NCBI GenBank assembly: GCA_007922225.1
Contig: ML679956.1
Coordinates: 71,416,111-71,480,110 of the forward strand
From: Emydura subglobosa
Lineage: Eukaryota; Chordata; Testudines; Chelidae
Length of the DNA: 64,000 nucleotides
Direction of reading: 5' to 3'
The notes under the pieces were generated by a model that saw only the letters and a list, made by a program, of their open reading frames with translations, was not told the origin of the DNA and made no database searches. A program made the translations under genes and the position numbers. Shown piece after piece: positions 12,101 through 21,587 of the stretch (within the stretch, counting starts at the first letter, position 1; each line of letters begins with the position of its first letter).

Positions 12101-15100
12101 GCTCATGTCAGTTGATTTCCTTTTTGGAGGTTTGATCAGAGTCTCATGTGACTCCGCCAGACCTGTGCTGCTCACAGCCCAGACATCAAGAACTGGATGC
12201 TGGGTGAGTGTCGGGCCCTGTCACACCCAGGGGATGCTGTGGGAGACCAGGTCCAGGACACTGCCCTATGGAGGATGAGGCACGCAAACTACAATTCCCA
12301 TGAGGCACAGTGGCAGCAATTCTAAACCAATTTTTTTCTGTTTTCAGCTGAAATATTTCTGGTATTTAAATGATCACCAACCAATCGCAGACTTTCCTGT
12401 GGAAAATGCAGACAAAAATTAAATTGGCTGTTTTCATCAGAATATTCAACAGAATTTCCCCCACCCCCATTTTACAACTAGCTTTAATAATAAGCAGCCA
12501 CAGAAATTACTGAGTAACTTGCCCTAGTCTACAGGCCACATCAATGTCAGCGCCTAGCGATCTGGGTTCCAGTGTTCTAACCTCACCAGCCTTTACACCA
12601 GTCTTGTGGTTGAGAGGCACAACAACGACATAATCCACCCCCAAGCCGGGTTATGCTGCTGACTTTCTGTAGGTAACCGCAAGTGGATTTTCTCACTCTT
12701 TACCTGTCACTTAATGAACCAAAGACCACGGCTCCAAGGAGAAGTCCCACCATGTAAATGCATTGGGATATGTCATTTAGTTCTTTTCGGTCACATACCA
12801 GGTCAAACTGAAAGAAGGAAACAAAGTAGGTTTCATTTTAAAAGGGCTTTATTTTGACAGCTGGATTCATAACTTGCTAGCAGTACAAGCGTTCCCAGAG
12901 AAAACAGGAGATTAAGGTATAGGTATCCTATAAATCCAAACCACCATTGACATACTAGAGCAACACCCCAGTTAGCATTTAGGGTGCCTGAGAGACTTTG
13001 ATGCATTCATAAGTAATACAACTCTGAGATGGAACAGACCTACATGGTAATTCACTCCTTCTTCCTATCAGTGCAGGATTACCCCAAAAGCAACCGGGCT
13101 TTCAGTACTTCTCTGGAGAAACTATCCCATCACAAGGGATCTCATTGTCAGGAAGCTTTTCCCAGGATTCAACCTTCCATAAATTCATCCCAATACCTCT
13201 CATTACACTGCTATAATAAGTGCCAGAATAAATTATTCCTCTCCTATCTTGGTGTTAGACCCCCTGAGGGGAGCATAAACAGTCTCTTTTTCGTTTTTTG
13301 ACATTTCCCTTTTGGACTCTCCTTCGACACTTTCAGTCCCCAGATCCTTTTCAGTTGCTCTTTCCTGAGATTCCTGCATTTGCTAACATGATAACAAGCA
13401 GAGCTGGTCAAAAATCAAAAACAATCTCATGTATTTTGGAAAAACAATTTTTTTGAAGATTTCAAAAAGCACCAAATTATTTGTTTATCCAAAACTCTGT
13501 TAAAAATTGTTAAGCTTCTCCATTTCTTCCTTTCCCCCCTTTCTCCGCTTTGTCACTGAAAAAAGCAAAATTAATCATTTTAGTTAGAAAAGGAAAAGGC
13601 ATAGCGTACAACATTCTAATTAGTGCTCAATGGATTATCCGTTAGAAAAGTGTTATATAGCGGTCATATAGTTTGTGCATATAGGAAAATATAGAAAGAT
13701 GATAAAGCACTAACACAGGAATAGTTTTTACATGGCTCTGGCTAGTCCCTCTTGCTTTGGTAAATCCCAATTCCTTAGTTATATAGTGTGACAGATCTCC
13801 GACACATCCTTCCACAAAGAACAGGAACAACAGAGACTATGACTATTTATGGAAAATCCTAGAAGTCACTGTTTGTGTCACAGAAATCACGGGCATGATT
13901 AACATACAGCTTTATTCATCGCGAATTTCCTACAATGGGCATTTGTACAGATGCAAGCTGAAAACCAGCATTGGCTCCATCTATCTACAATGGTTATACA
14001 GCCCCATCTCCATAGTAACAGAGCACCTCCCAAACTTTAATATATGTAGCCTCCTGCCACACCCCCGTGAGGTGTGCTTTTGCCCTGTAGCCGGGAGGTG
14101 TGGTACCCCTCGGATATCGATGGCAAGGGAGAGCCAAACCTCCTCGGGGGGTTGTCAGAGCCCGGAAGTACAACCCCACCTGACTGGAAGCAGAAAGGCG
14201 GGGCAGGAAGCAGAAAAGGCAGGCCTTCCTGCTCAGTGAGGAGAAGGCAGCCAAGGGAGAAGGACGTCTCTCCCTTGGTGCCGGGGCCTGGACCAGACCG
14301 TTACCCTGAGGAGAGGCTGCCAGAGCCGCCATCTGCCTGGGGCCCTGAGGACCTGCCGGAGCTACCTGAGTCCAGCGAGCCAGAGGAGACCCCTGGACCT
14401 TACGACCTGGAGGAGCTTCCCAAGCTGCTGGCCCCTGCGAGCCAGAGGAGACCCCTGTGACCTAGAGGAGCTGCCCTCCGCAGACGGCTCCAAAGAGTTC
14501 CCGGACCTGCTGTTGAGTGACGAGGCCGAGGGATTCTGGAACTTCCCTTGGGCAGAGTGTCCCCGAAGAAACGGGGAGCGACTCAAGGGACCAGCTATTG
14601 TAGGGAAAGGGGGGAAGGAAGGAGCCCAGGGGAGCCAGACACCGTCCAGCTGCGTTACGGCCTGTGGCTGGGTCAGCGCGTTTCGGCTGGAGCCCTGCTG
14701 ACCCAGTGACAGGACAACTCGTCACTGCCAGGGCCCTGGGCTGGGACACAGAGGAGTTGGGTGGGCCTGCGTCCCCCTCCCACCTTCCTACCCCGACCTA
14801 GGGGTGAGCACCCGCTAAGGGCCAGAGCCTGTTCCCCGCTGACTGCCCCGCCCTGCCTAAGGCCCAGGGCTTTGGACTGTTTACTCACCTTGCTGGGGGC
14901 TAGAGACTGTTCCCATTTACCTGGCCCGCCCTGCCAAAAGGCCAGGGCTTTGGACTGTTTGCTTGCCCTACGGAGGGCTAGAAACTTCCCCCTTTTGTTA
15001 GAACTCCCCACAGGGCAGAGGCGCCGGGAGGTGTGGCCTTCCTTGGAGATTAACGGCGAGGGAGGGCCGCCAGCCCCGCCCATGCGAGGGGACCTTTTCC

Positions 15101-16155
15101 CCATCTGCATATAATGGGATTGTACTGAGTATGTCTACTCTGAAAATTAACGTGAAGGGCACACGTAGTAGCCATACCTATGGTAGCTTTAATCTAGCGA
15201 AGGCAGATAAAAACAGCAGTGAAGATGATGTGGCAACACAGAATTTCAGCAACCCGAGTACATACCCAGATTCCCCCATGATCTCGTACTGGGGGCGTCT
15301 AGCCTATGCCACCACCACTTCATTACTATTGTTATTCTCACTAGGTAGAGTGAAGCTAGTGCAGGCATGCCTATCCATGCTACAATTACACTTGAATTTG
15401 TAAATGCATCTTAACTGCATCTGGGTCAAACCAGATGTTTGTGGAAGTGAAGGACTTGTACCCAGATCTCCCATGGTCCAGAAATGCTCTTACCACTGGA
15501 CCATGCTTCCTCTCTCCTGCCTGCCAGGCTGTTCACAAACTGCAAACACTAACTGCTGGTCTACACCTAATAGCTGCACATGGTTAAACTAAATAACCGG
15601 ACTAAGCTAAATCCATATAAGCCAACTGTTAACCAATCTATTTGCATCCACACAGGGTTTAACTGATTTAAATGGATTTTAAATCCAGCATTATGTGTCG
15701 ACTATCCCCAGTGCATGTGTACGCTTTCAAATCAGCCTGATCCTTCTTAGCAATAAATGTAGAATCAAAATGCAGTTACAGACCTGTGTCACCAACGTTA
15801 GGCTTTGTTCTGAAGAATAGACCCAGCCATCTTGGCACTTCTCAGTGAAATTGAGGCCGTATTCTACGATGGAGTTAATGTCCCTGTTCACGGGAGTATA
15901 CATGCAGCATTCTTCATAAGATCCCTGCGCGTTCCTAGGGATGGTTAGATTCAGCTGCTGTTCCTCGGTCAGGTTTGGGCTAATGACGTAGATCCAGTTT
16001 GTCTTACAGTGATGAGGTACATCCATAACCATGAACACTTGCCCAAACATGGGAAAAGCTGTGAGAAAGTTTGCAAGGCTGAGCATCAGCACCAGCCATA
16101 TTTGAAATGGCCCCAAATCTCCAATAGCCTTGATGACATCTCCAAAGTCTGTCAT
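66..16155 (-). CDS. SLC22A13: SLC22A13-like organic anion transporter, copy A (exons 1-9, 3' end off window)
   Basis: Predicted 12-pass major facilitator of the SLC22 family, expected in the plasma membrane carrying organic anions such as urate or nicotinate if it behaves like mammalian OAT10. Exons read on the minus strand are 15784-16155, 12704-12807, 9438-9592, 8328-8496, 7758-7878, 3545-3639, 2798-3012, 1150-1258 and 66-275. Their lengths (372, 104, 155, 169, 121, 95, 215, 109, 210) follow the SLC22 exon pattern. All junctions are AG/GT and phases join without a stop for about 516 residues. Exon 1 has three N-glycosylation sequons in the large first loop. Signature segments are [29 protein letters not shown] and LPETCGKEL. 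The last exon, with the cytoplasmic tail, lies left of base 66. SLC22A14 or another SLC22 paralogue is possible, but the overall match is best to SLC22A13 as I remember it. Confidence 0.88.
1150..1258 (-). CDS. SLC22A13: Copy A exon 8: TM10
   Basis: A 109-base exon covering residues 411-447: [20 protein letters not shown], then [17 protein letters not shown]. The last segment is the conserved YxAELxPT(I/V)(I/L)R signature of SLC22 proteins. The acceptor is CACTAG and the donor is CAG/GTGACA. Confidence 0.92.
2798..3012 (-). CDS. SLC22A13: Copy A exon 7: TM7-TM9
   Basis: A 215-base exon covering residues 339-411. It encodes [20 protein letters not shown], then TM8 ([15 protein letters not shown]), the loop WFGRKKSQ, and TM9 ending ITGIPK. 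This is the most conserved part of SLC22 transporters and supports the family call most strongly. Confidence 0.92.
3146..3177. repeat. (CA)n microsatellite in copy A intron 6
   Basis: About 15 uninterrupted CA dinucleotides. The corresponding place in copy B is disrupted by the large insertion in its intron 6. Confidence 0.95.
3545..3639 (-). CDS. SLC22A13: Copy A exon 6: loop before TM7
   Basis: A 95-base exon covering residues 308-339: [11 protein letters not shown], then [15 protein letters not shown] and the start of TM7 (VMAFVW, with the tryptophan split by the intron). The acceptor is TTTTGAAG, a weak polypyrimidine tract. The donor is TG/GTAAGT. It is two codons shorter than its copy B counterpart. 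Confidence 0.85.
4190..4645. repeat. Possible miniature element in copy A intron 5
   Basis: AT-rich arms containing AATTTCAGAATTTTCTGT on the left and AAAATTTTCTGTCTCAGAAAA on the right flank a GC-richer core. Similar ends rich in GAAAATTTTC occur elsewhere in the window (about 11.4, 12.4, 45.0 and 50.8 kb). I cannot fix its ends or its family. Confidence 0.35.
4722..4985 (-). mobile_element. CR1-type 3' fragment
   Basis: The segment reading CCTCCTGTATGACACAGGCC and the following diverged text match the same CR1 3' region seen at 45521-45840. The plus strand carries the reverse complement of the element. Confidence 0.55.
5750..5860 (-). mobile_element. tRNA-derived SINE head
   Basis: On the minus strand TAGCTCAAGCGGTAG is a good RNA polymerase III A box, and AGTTCAATTA sits about 35 bases further on in the B-box position. 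It is not a functional tRNA: no acceptor stem can be closed, and the sequence runs into unrelated DNA. Confidence 0.5.
6310..7144. mobile_element. Non-autonomous hAT-like element in copy A intron 5
   Basis: Terminal inverted repeats CTGGGGGAATTCTG (left) and CTGGGTGAATTCTG (right, reverse complement) bound 835 bases. Eight-base flanks AATGACTT (6302-6309) and AATGACCT (7145-7152) look like a target duplication. The corresponding spot in copy B near 41.27 kb reads as a single uninterrupted CAATGACTTGCAGGACTT, which is the empty site. No transposase is encoded. The interior is G-rich on the plus strand and carries a second element. Confidence 0.75.
6736..6857. mobile_element. Short MITE nested in the hAT-like element
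   Basis: A 122-base element with inverted ends AAGGTGACCAGAT and AGGATGGCCAGATG, flanked by ATGCCCAGCT and ATGCTCAGCT (9 of 10 match), a likely target duplication. A sister copy lies at 41323-41440 in copy B intron 5. Confidence 0.7.
7758..7878 (-). CDS. SLC22A13: Copy A exon 5: central cytoplasmic loop, PESARWL motif
   Basis: A 121-base exon covering residues 267-307, with the SLC22 signature PESARWL directly after TM6 and then a lysine- and glutamate-rich loop ending PPELLDQ. It ends on a codon boundary. The acceptor is TTTGTAG and the donor is CAG/GTGATA. Confidence 0.9.
8328..8496 (-). CDS. SLC22A13: Copy A exon 4: TM5-TM6
   Basis: A 169-base exon covering residues 211-267. It begins with [14 protein letters not shown] and encodes TM5 (around [13 protein letters not shown]) and TM6 (to FFYIW). 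The tryptophan at the end of TM6 is split across the splice junction. The donor is ATATG/GTAAGT. Confidence 0.9.
9438..9592 (-). CDS. SLC22A13: Copy A exon 3: TM3-TM4
   Basis: A 155-base exon covering residues 159-211. It starts inside the motif A arginine codon, continues [12 protein letters not shown], and encodes TM3 and TM4 with the conserved segment [12 protein letters not shown] between them. The acceptor follows a CCCCCAG tract and the donor is TTAG/GTAAGAT. Confidence 0.9.
9870..10195 (+). mobile_element. tRNA-SINE with MIR-like core
   Basis: Reads through the typical segments GGCATTGGACTGGGAATCAG, TGACCTTGGGCAACTCACTT and CATAAAATGGAAAGAATGAT, with a tail containing TTAGCTCTTTGAGGCAGGGG. 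This matches the common turtle tRNA-headed SINE layout as I know it. Confidence 0.7.
10390..11240. mobile_element. hAT-like element with a polypyrimidine core in copy A intron 2
   Basis: It starts CAGTGGCATAACAAG and ends GTACCCCACTG, giving inverted CAGTGG ends. Flanks CTTCCCAT and ACCCCCAT agree at 6 of 8 bases, as expected for an aged hAT target duplication. Copy B has an empty, shorter counterpart near 44.9 kb. The middle (about 10467-11060) is almost entirely C and T on the plus strand. Open frames there are only proline- and serine-rich artefacts. Confidence 0.6.
11390..12480. repeat. Old interspersed repeat shared with copy B
   Basis: It contains AAAATTTTCTGTCAGAC-type ends and an interior with GGGAAATGTAGTCCCACCAGG. 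The same sequence is at 45010-45490 and 50570-50830, where later insertions split it. Since both gene copies carry it, it was present before the tandem duplication. Confidence 0.6.
12704..12807 (-). CDS. SLC22A13: Copy A exon 2: TM2 and MFS motif A
   Basis: A 104-base exon covering residues 125-159, from [12 protein letters not shown] to GSLSD. It contains the end of the extracellular loop and TM2. It finishes in the MFS signature after TM2, whose arginine is completed by the first base of exon 3, giving SDRIGRRP. The acceptor is TTTCAG and the donor is CAG/GTAAAG. Confidence 0.9.
13020..13300. repeat. Diverged retroposon fragment shared by both intron 1s
   Basis: The segment from GAACAGACCTACATGG to the GTGTTAGACCCC region aligns with 51370-51630 in copy B, including CCATAAATTCATCCCA in both. 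It looks like an old CR1-type fragment older than the gene duplication. Confidence 0.45.
14040..15115 (+). repeat. GC-rich insertion in copy A intron 1 with a 78-bp tandem repeat
   Basis: A sharp GC-rich block in AT-rich DNA. A 45-base direct repeat starting CCGGGAGGTGTGG occurs at 14091-14135 and again, diverged, at 15024-15068. Between them 14811-15000 holds a little over two copies of a 78-base unit containing CAGGGCTTTGGACTGTTT. An open frame at 14074-14460 is rich in Pro and Glu but has no recognised domain. Nothing comparable is present in intron 1 of copy B. It may be LTR-derived; I cannot name the family. Confidence 0.6.
15430..15525 (-). mobile_element. tRNA-SINE fragment
   Basis: On the minus strand GCATGGTCCAGTGGTAAGAG is a tRNA-like SINE head. 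A related piece lies at 55790-55930, at the corresponding distance from the copy B relic exon, so the insertion probably predates the duplication. Confidence 0.55.
15784..16155 (-). CDS. SLC22A13: Copy A exon 1: N-terminus, TM1 and large extracellular loop
   Basis: Encodes residues 1-124 exactly (phase 0), starting [13 protein letters not shown] and ending LVTQ before a CAG/GTCTGT donor. Residues about 18-38 form TM1. The rest is the cysteine-rich extracellular loop typical of SLC22, with sequons at N61 (NLT), N69 (NLT) and N102 (NFT). This ATG is chosen because the same MTDFG or MPDFG start is kept at the other two first exons in the window and gives the family's usual short cytoplasmic N-terminus. 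Confidence 0.9.
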
Positions 16156-16211
16156 TGCTTTTCTGTCTCCTGCTGGAGTGTAGCATGGTAGCTTTTTTTA
16201 TCTGGGATGAA

Positions 16212-16224
16212 GTTAATGTTTAAC
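16212..16224. promoter_or_regulatory. HNF1-like palindrome upstream of copy A exon 1
   Basis: The 13-mer GTTAATGTTTAAC differs from the HNF1 consensus GTTAATNATTAAC at one position. It lies 57 bases upstream of the copy A ATG. HNF1A and HNF1B are known activators of several kidney and liver SLC22 genes, so a proximal site here fits the gene family. Binding is inferred, not shown. Confidence 0.6.
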
Positions 16225-18117
16225 ACAATGTGCACTCAAAAAAAAAAAAAATCAGCTAAGACAACATGAAATGTTACTGCATGCTCTGTGCTCGTGTCAG
16301 CCTAATGAATTATGTTTTTAAATCTTCAAGAATGTACTTTGTAATTCACTATTTACTTTCCACACTTCACACGTAACAGTAAAGGATCTGTTAGCATTTC
16401 CACTGAAAATAAAACCAAGACACGCAAAAGTTTAACTGGTCGTGACTTTAACCAGCTTCTCAAGTCAGAGCTTCAACCTAATGGAGGGTAGCCAGGAAGG
16501 GTTGGTTGGAATTTTCAAAGCAAAGCAGGAGATTTACCCACACATCTGGGAGCGTTTGGATCCTGTTTTTGAGCAGGTCTAACTCTGATCTAATTCTAAA
16601 GGTTTAAAAAGAGAAAGGAGAGAAAACCTAGTAATTAGGAACCAGCCTAGGATGTGTGATGCCTGGTTTCAAGTCCCTTCTCCTCCACAGAAACTCCCGT
16701 GTCTCAGAGATGTGTATGCAATAAATAGTTGGACAGAAAGAATGAGTGTCGTAGGCTGGTCACTTTAAATATACAAACAATGCTGGAGAGTAATTATACT
16801 GAGCATCCTCAAAATCAGATATAGACCTAGTGTGGGGTTTGCTTAAGAATACATTTCCAACACGTCTATTTATGCAAGCCCTAACTCACTCCTCCTTCTT
16901 CATTTCTGTGTTATGCCAGACAGCAGAGCATGATTTGAACCAGCAGACAGCTGCCACAAACTGAATTGTGGCTCTGCACCAAGTTGTTTCTGTAAGAGTT
17001 CAAGGTCCTGCTGGCTAGCTTGTGATGATGCCAGCACAGGAGAAACATTTTACAAATGAACTCCCACGCTGTGTACCTTACAGCTGCACGGGTCAACCAA
17101 TGAAACACCCACACCATGGCCTCGGACATCATCAGGGACTGATACAAAGCCCATTGGAGACAATGGAAGAACTCCTACCAACTTCAGTGGGAGCTGTTGG
17201 ATGCCAATTTCATTTGAAAATCTGGCCCATAGCGTCAAGGAGTCAGGAAAAATATGCCTTCTGTAACATGCAGTGATGTTGGAGCAGGGCTGGTCCCAGG
17301 ATATGAGAGAGACAAGGAGGGTGAGGTCATATCTTTTATTGCACCAACTTCTGTTGCTGAAAAAGCAAGCTTTTGAGCTGCACAGAGCTCTTCTTCAGGT
17401 CTGGGAAAGGTACTCAGAGTGTCACAGTGTAGAGTCTCCCCAGAGTCCCCTCCAGATCCCACTTCAAGCTGTTTATAATGTCCTTCCCCCCAGTTTGCAG
17501 CGTATGAGGGGTTCTCTAAGCAAAACAGACAAAAGAAAGGTCCTTTCCTCTCGCTTTCCTTTATCAGAGGGGGGAATCCGAGTGAGAGAAAAAAAAGAGG
17601 GCAATGGAGGCCTGCCTCTCAAGCAGACTCTGGATTTAACTCTTTAGGCTTGGCCTGTCAGAGGGTCTATCATCTTTTATTAGTCTACCTCCAGCCCCTC
17701 CTCTTGGGGTGACTTGCAGCCGGTCCGTGCCATTTCAGGGGCATTGAGGCCTACGACTGCCTCCCTCATGGCAGATGTCTCTGTGGTCAGCCTCAGCAGC
17801 CACCACCTCTGGCTGTGGCAGGATTTTCCCTTTTTAAGCTCCCCTCCCCCAAGCAAAGCAAGCCTTACAGGTGCTCTTTGTTGGTGCTGAAGAGGCCCAG
17901 AAGAGCGCCTTAGTCTCCTACCCACCAGCGGGAGGGTGTGCCCCATCCCACACAGCTCAATAGGAAGTGGAACAGATTGCTAAGCATAAGGAGTTAAGGC
18001 ATGTTTCAAAAGACCATTCAACACAAAGTGGGCAAGTAACACCTCTGCAGTCATAGGTCAAAAGAGAGATGGTAGATTACAGAGAGTTGTAATGAGGCTG
18101 TCCAAAGAGGGAAGGGT
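16225..18117. other. Copy A upstream region
   Basis: Bases 16225 to about 16620 align with the DNA upstream of the relic exon at 56.6-57.0 kb, marking the extent of the duplicated unit. A poly(A) run sits at 16240-16252. At 17300-17420 is a repeat-like segment (ATATCTTTTATTGCACC, then GAGCTCTTCTTCAGGTCTGG) that I recognise only as a common reptile interspersed sequence. The GC-richer stretch 17640-17970 is unassigned. No exon is visible. Confidence 0.5.
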
Positions 18118-18931
18118 TGAGTCCAAGGCCAGCAGTACTGCCTCCTGGTGATACTCCAGACTCTTCTCGCCCAGTGGTGAGACTCAATGGCCACTTTGCC
18201 TAGTGGCTGGAGTCAGAGGTGGTGTCACCCAGGGGCAAGAGTCCACTGCCGTATTGCCCAGGGATAAGCGTCAGTGGCCAATCTGCCTAGTGACTGTAGT
18301 CAATGGCCGCGTCACCCTGGTGGGAGTCCGCTGCCATATTGCCCAATGCAGGAGTCAGTGGCCACTTTGCCTAGCAGCTGATTCAGAGGCTGTGTTGCCC
18401 AATGGCAAATGTCGATGGCTGTTTTGCCTACCGGCTGTAGTCAGCGGCCGGAGGGGTAGGGAAACCCAGGCCTTCCCTGCTCGTGCTCCACTGGATTCCA
18501 ATCCAGGGCCCAAAGAAACGATCATTCAAAATTTGCGGTCTAGGGGGTGGGCAGCCCTACTCCTCCTCTATGGGCCACTTCCTACCCTGGGTTCAGTTCC
18601 TCGACTGGTGCCACTGGCCTGTCTTGGGGTCACTCTTTAGAGGGTCTCCCTCTATCTGACATGGCTTATCGGTCTCGGCCTCCACATTTGAAGGGCCTGT
18701 GGCAGCTTGATCATAAGGCCTGGTCTCAGCTGCTTGGAGCCTCGGCGTCTTCTCTGCAGGAGGCTGCAACACCCAACTACTCTGCTGCCTTGTCCGCCGC
18801 GACTCAGCTGAGCTATTCCCTTTTAAACTCTGCCTCCACTGTGAGCATGTCCAGCAGCGGCAGGGAATCCTGAGTCCAGAGCAACTCCTTATCCCTCACT
18901 TAACTAGTGGGGGTTTGCACAGCCTATCACA
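18118..18931 (-). repeat. 3' LTR of the gypsy element
   Basis: In element orientation it starts TGTGATAGGCTGTGCAAACC at 18931. It aligns with the right-hand LTR through CTGCAGGAGGCTGCAACACC and the minisatellite section. It has about 175 extra bases between the minisatellite and the LTR start compared with the other LTR. The left boundary is approximate. Confidence 0.65.
18180..18445. repeat. 29-bp minisatellite inside the 3' LTR (about 9 units)
   Basis: Same unit family as the right LTR, with segments such as GTCAGTGGCCACTTTGCC. Copy number differs between the two LTRs, so the array has changed length since insertion. Confidence 0.8.
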
Positions 18932-20739
18932 CACCTTCCCTTCAGGCTAGAACCCGGCAGTGAATGTTCCTCCTGCTCTCTTTCTGCCTCCCACAAGAAG
19001 AAATACCCATTGGTGGCCACCTTTCCTGGGCAGTGGAGCATTTGAAAGTCATAGGGTTGCAGGGAGAGGTACCGCCTCATAATGCAGGTGTCGGTGTCTT
19101 CCACTGAGTTTAGTCAGCACAGAAGGGTGTGGTCTGTGATGAGTAAAAAGCAGTTTTCTACCTAGGGCTTCTAGGGCCCATTTCACCACCAGTGCCGCCT
19201 CCTCAGTCATTGAGTAATTTGTTTCTTGTGGGAACAGCTTTCTACTCAAATACAACACTGAGTGTTCTTCACAACCTCTGAGGCCTCCATCTGGAGGATA
19301 AAGGGTTTTGCAAAATCAGAGTGAAAGAACTGACCCCCTGAATTAGCTGGTCCTTCAAAGCCCAGAAGGCTCGGTCACACACCTCAGTGCCCTGCACCGT
19401 CCTGGGTCAGGTACTTCTCACGAAATCAGAAAGGACGGTGGCTGCTGTGGTGCCTGTTATAGCCCACCAGCTTGAGGAACCATCACACCGGTTTCTTGGT
19501 TGAGGCGGACAGGCAGTTGGTCAGTGTCTGGACTTTATCCATTAGGTGTTGTAGCCATCCCCGTCTCACGGTGTACCTGTGATGTGTTACTGCAATCCAC
19601 TAGGCCCCTCATTTGGGTGCTGTTGATCCATACTGGCAGCAGCAAGTTGGCCGGGCCCCATTTTCTATCCATAAAAAATCCATGAAGGGGCACTCTCATC
19701 TGAAGTGTCCCTCTTGTCCACACTCAAAGCACTGGCCCTCTGGGATCACTGTCAGATGGTTCGCTTCTGGGGCAGTGGGTCCTCTGAGCCAGGCATATCC
19801 CCTTCTTTGGGGGCCAAAGACCTCCTCCCATTCAGCTTTGGTATTCAGGTTTCTCCCTCTGGCTGGGGCACGTCTCTCAGTATCAGTTGGTTTAGGGGTC
19901 CTCAGTCTTCCCTCTTAGCCCAGCCTCTGCTTGCTTCCGCAGGTGCTTGACTTTGGCACCCGTGCCGGATCCTCAGTGAACACGTAGTTCTCCATGAGGG
20001 TCACTGCCCCTGACAGGGTCGATGGTGCCTCACCCACTCCCTCCTTCTGGCTGGGACAATCTGGGTGAATTGCTCTAATACGATCACTTCTGCCACTGGT
20101 ATTCCTGGCTGCTTTTCTGGGTCTCACCAGCACCAACATTGGGTCCTGCAGTCTTTGGGCCACCACCAAGGCCAGGCTCCCGGCGGGCGTCTCTCCTAGT
20201 GAAACCTCTGACGGAACGTCTCAGGGCTGAAACCTAGGTAGTCGAGTGTGGCTATTTTTACTTAGTCCGACACTTCAACGGGGTCCCAGCTTCGCTACGC
20301 AGCTTGTGCTGGGCTGGTCAAGTATGGGGCTATCAGGGTAGCCCAATGTTCTGGAGGCCCACACGCCACAGTGGCCACCCATTCAAAGGTGATCAGAAAG
20401 GCTTCGGGGTCATCTCCATGGCCCATTTTTGTGAGCTGTACGGACAGCCCAGCGGGGAAGAGGGGGGTGTCTCCTATACGCCAGATACCATAGCGTTGGT
20501 TGCCCAGTGGTGCTGCCACCTCCTGGATCACTAGCTTCCAAATTAGCCGTTGCTGCCATTGGGCTGCAGTCTGTCACCACACTGACTCCTGTTGCTGTTG
20601 CTGGTTCTCCAGCATCCATTTCAGCAGTTTTTCTGTATCCATGACTGTCTTTAAAGTTGTTCCCTCGGTATTCCGGTGGTCCTTTTAACAGGACCCGGTC
20701 AATGCTCACATTCTTCACCGCATGCCAAAGGGCAGGTTT

Positions 20740-21587
20740 TGAGTCCTGGCAGTACCGCCTAGCTGCAATACTCCGGACTTGTTTCAACCTGTGGTGAGAG
20801 TCAATGGCAGCTTCACCTAGTGGCTGGAATCAGTGGCTATATTGCCCAGAGGTGAGAGTCTGCTGCCACATTGCCCATGGGCAAGAGATGGTGGCTGCTT
20901 TGCTCAGCAGCTCGAGTCAGTGGAAGTGTTGCTCAATGGCAAGAGTCCAGAGCTGTCTCACCAAGTGGTGAGAGTCAGTGGCTGCTTTGCCTCGCAGCTG
21001 GGATGAGTGGTTGGGTTGCCCAATGACGAGAGTCCGCAGCTGTATCACTATTGTAAGTGCCAGTGAGCGCTTTGCCTCGCAACTGTAGTCAATGGCTGCA
21101 TGGCCCAGTGGTGAGAGTCTGCAGCTGTAATGCCCAATGGGGAGAGTCAGTGGCCGCTTTGTCTAGTGGCTGGAGCCTGTGCGCATAGTGTTGCCAAATG
21201 GCTAGAATCTGCTGCCATATCACCCAATGGCTTGAGTCAATGGCCACATTGCCTAGTGGCTGAAGTCAGTGGTCTGGGCTAGGGGAACCCGGCACCTTAT
21301 CTGCGGCAGTCTGTCAGCCTCAGCTTCTGCGGTTGAAGGGCCTGCGGTAGCTTGACCATAAGGCCTGGTCTCGGCCAGTTGGAGCCTCAGCAGCTTCTCT
21401 GCAGGAGGCTGCAACACCCAACTGCTCCTCCTGCTTTGTCCGCCCCAGACTGAGCAGAGCTGCTCCCTTTTGAACTCTGCGTCCACTGTGAGCACGCCCA
21501 GCAAGGGTGGCGGGGAGGGGCCTCCTGTGTCCAGCGCAACTCCTTAACCCTCACTTCACCAGTACAGGGTTTGTACACCCCATCACA
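20740..21587 (-). repeat. 5' LTR of the gypsy element
   Basis: In element orientation it starts TGTGATGGGGTGTACAAACC at 21587 and runs to about 20740, where similarity with the left LTR stops. No clear tRNA primer site could be read next to it. Confidence 0.65.
20796..21270. repeat. 29-bp minisatellite inside the 5' LTR (about 16 units)
   Basis: Diverged units such as GAGTCAGTGGCTGCTTTGCC repeat about every 29 bases. Three unit types alternate in places, giving a weak 87-base higher order. The partner LTR has about nine units at 18180-18445. Irregular spacing and unit divergence rule out a CRISPR array. Confidence 0.8.

Larger units (their letters stand above)
9438..12807 (-). other. Copy A intron 2 and its flanking exons, repeat content
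   Basis: Intron 2 (9593-12703, 3.1 kb) holds a SINE at 9870-10195, a hAT-like insertion at 10390-11240, the continuing SINE-like tail at 11245-11380 (TTGTAAGCTCTTTGGGGCAG) and an older repeat at 11390-12480 that is also present in copy B. No additional exon is evident. Confidence 0.6.
18118..21587 (-). mobile_element. Internally deleted Ty3/gypsy LTR retrotransposon
   Basis: Two LTRs flank about 1.8 kb of internal DNA in minus orientation. From the 5' side (right) there is a gag-like segment at 20295-20531 (DDPEAFLITFEWVA), a protease-like segment around 19550-19720, a fragment of the reverse transcriptase connection around 19380-19500, and an RNase H segment at 19049-19258 (LSRKLFPQETNYSMTEEAAL). 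Most of reverse transcriptase and all of integrase are missing, and frames are interrupted, so it cannot be autonomous. It lies between the two transporter genes. Confidence 0.75.

Noticed and set aside
14074..14460. 128-codon open frame, Pro/Glu-rich
   Set aside because: It lies in a GC-rich repeat block where stop codons are rare, has no domain, and sits in an intron of copy A on the opposite strand. Not called as a gene.
20796..21270. Regular repeats resembling a CRISPR array
   Set aside because: The units are contiguous and diverged with no unique spacers, lie within an LTR and are in vertebrate DNA.
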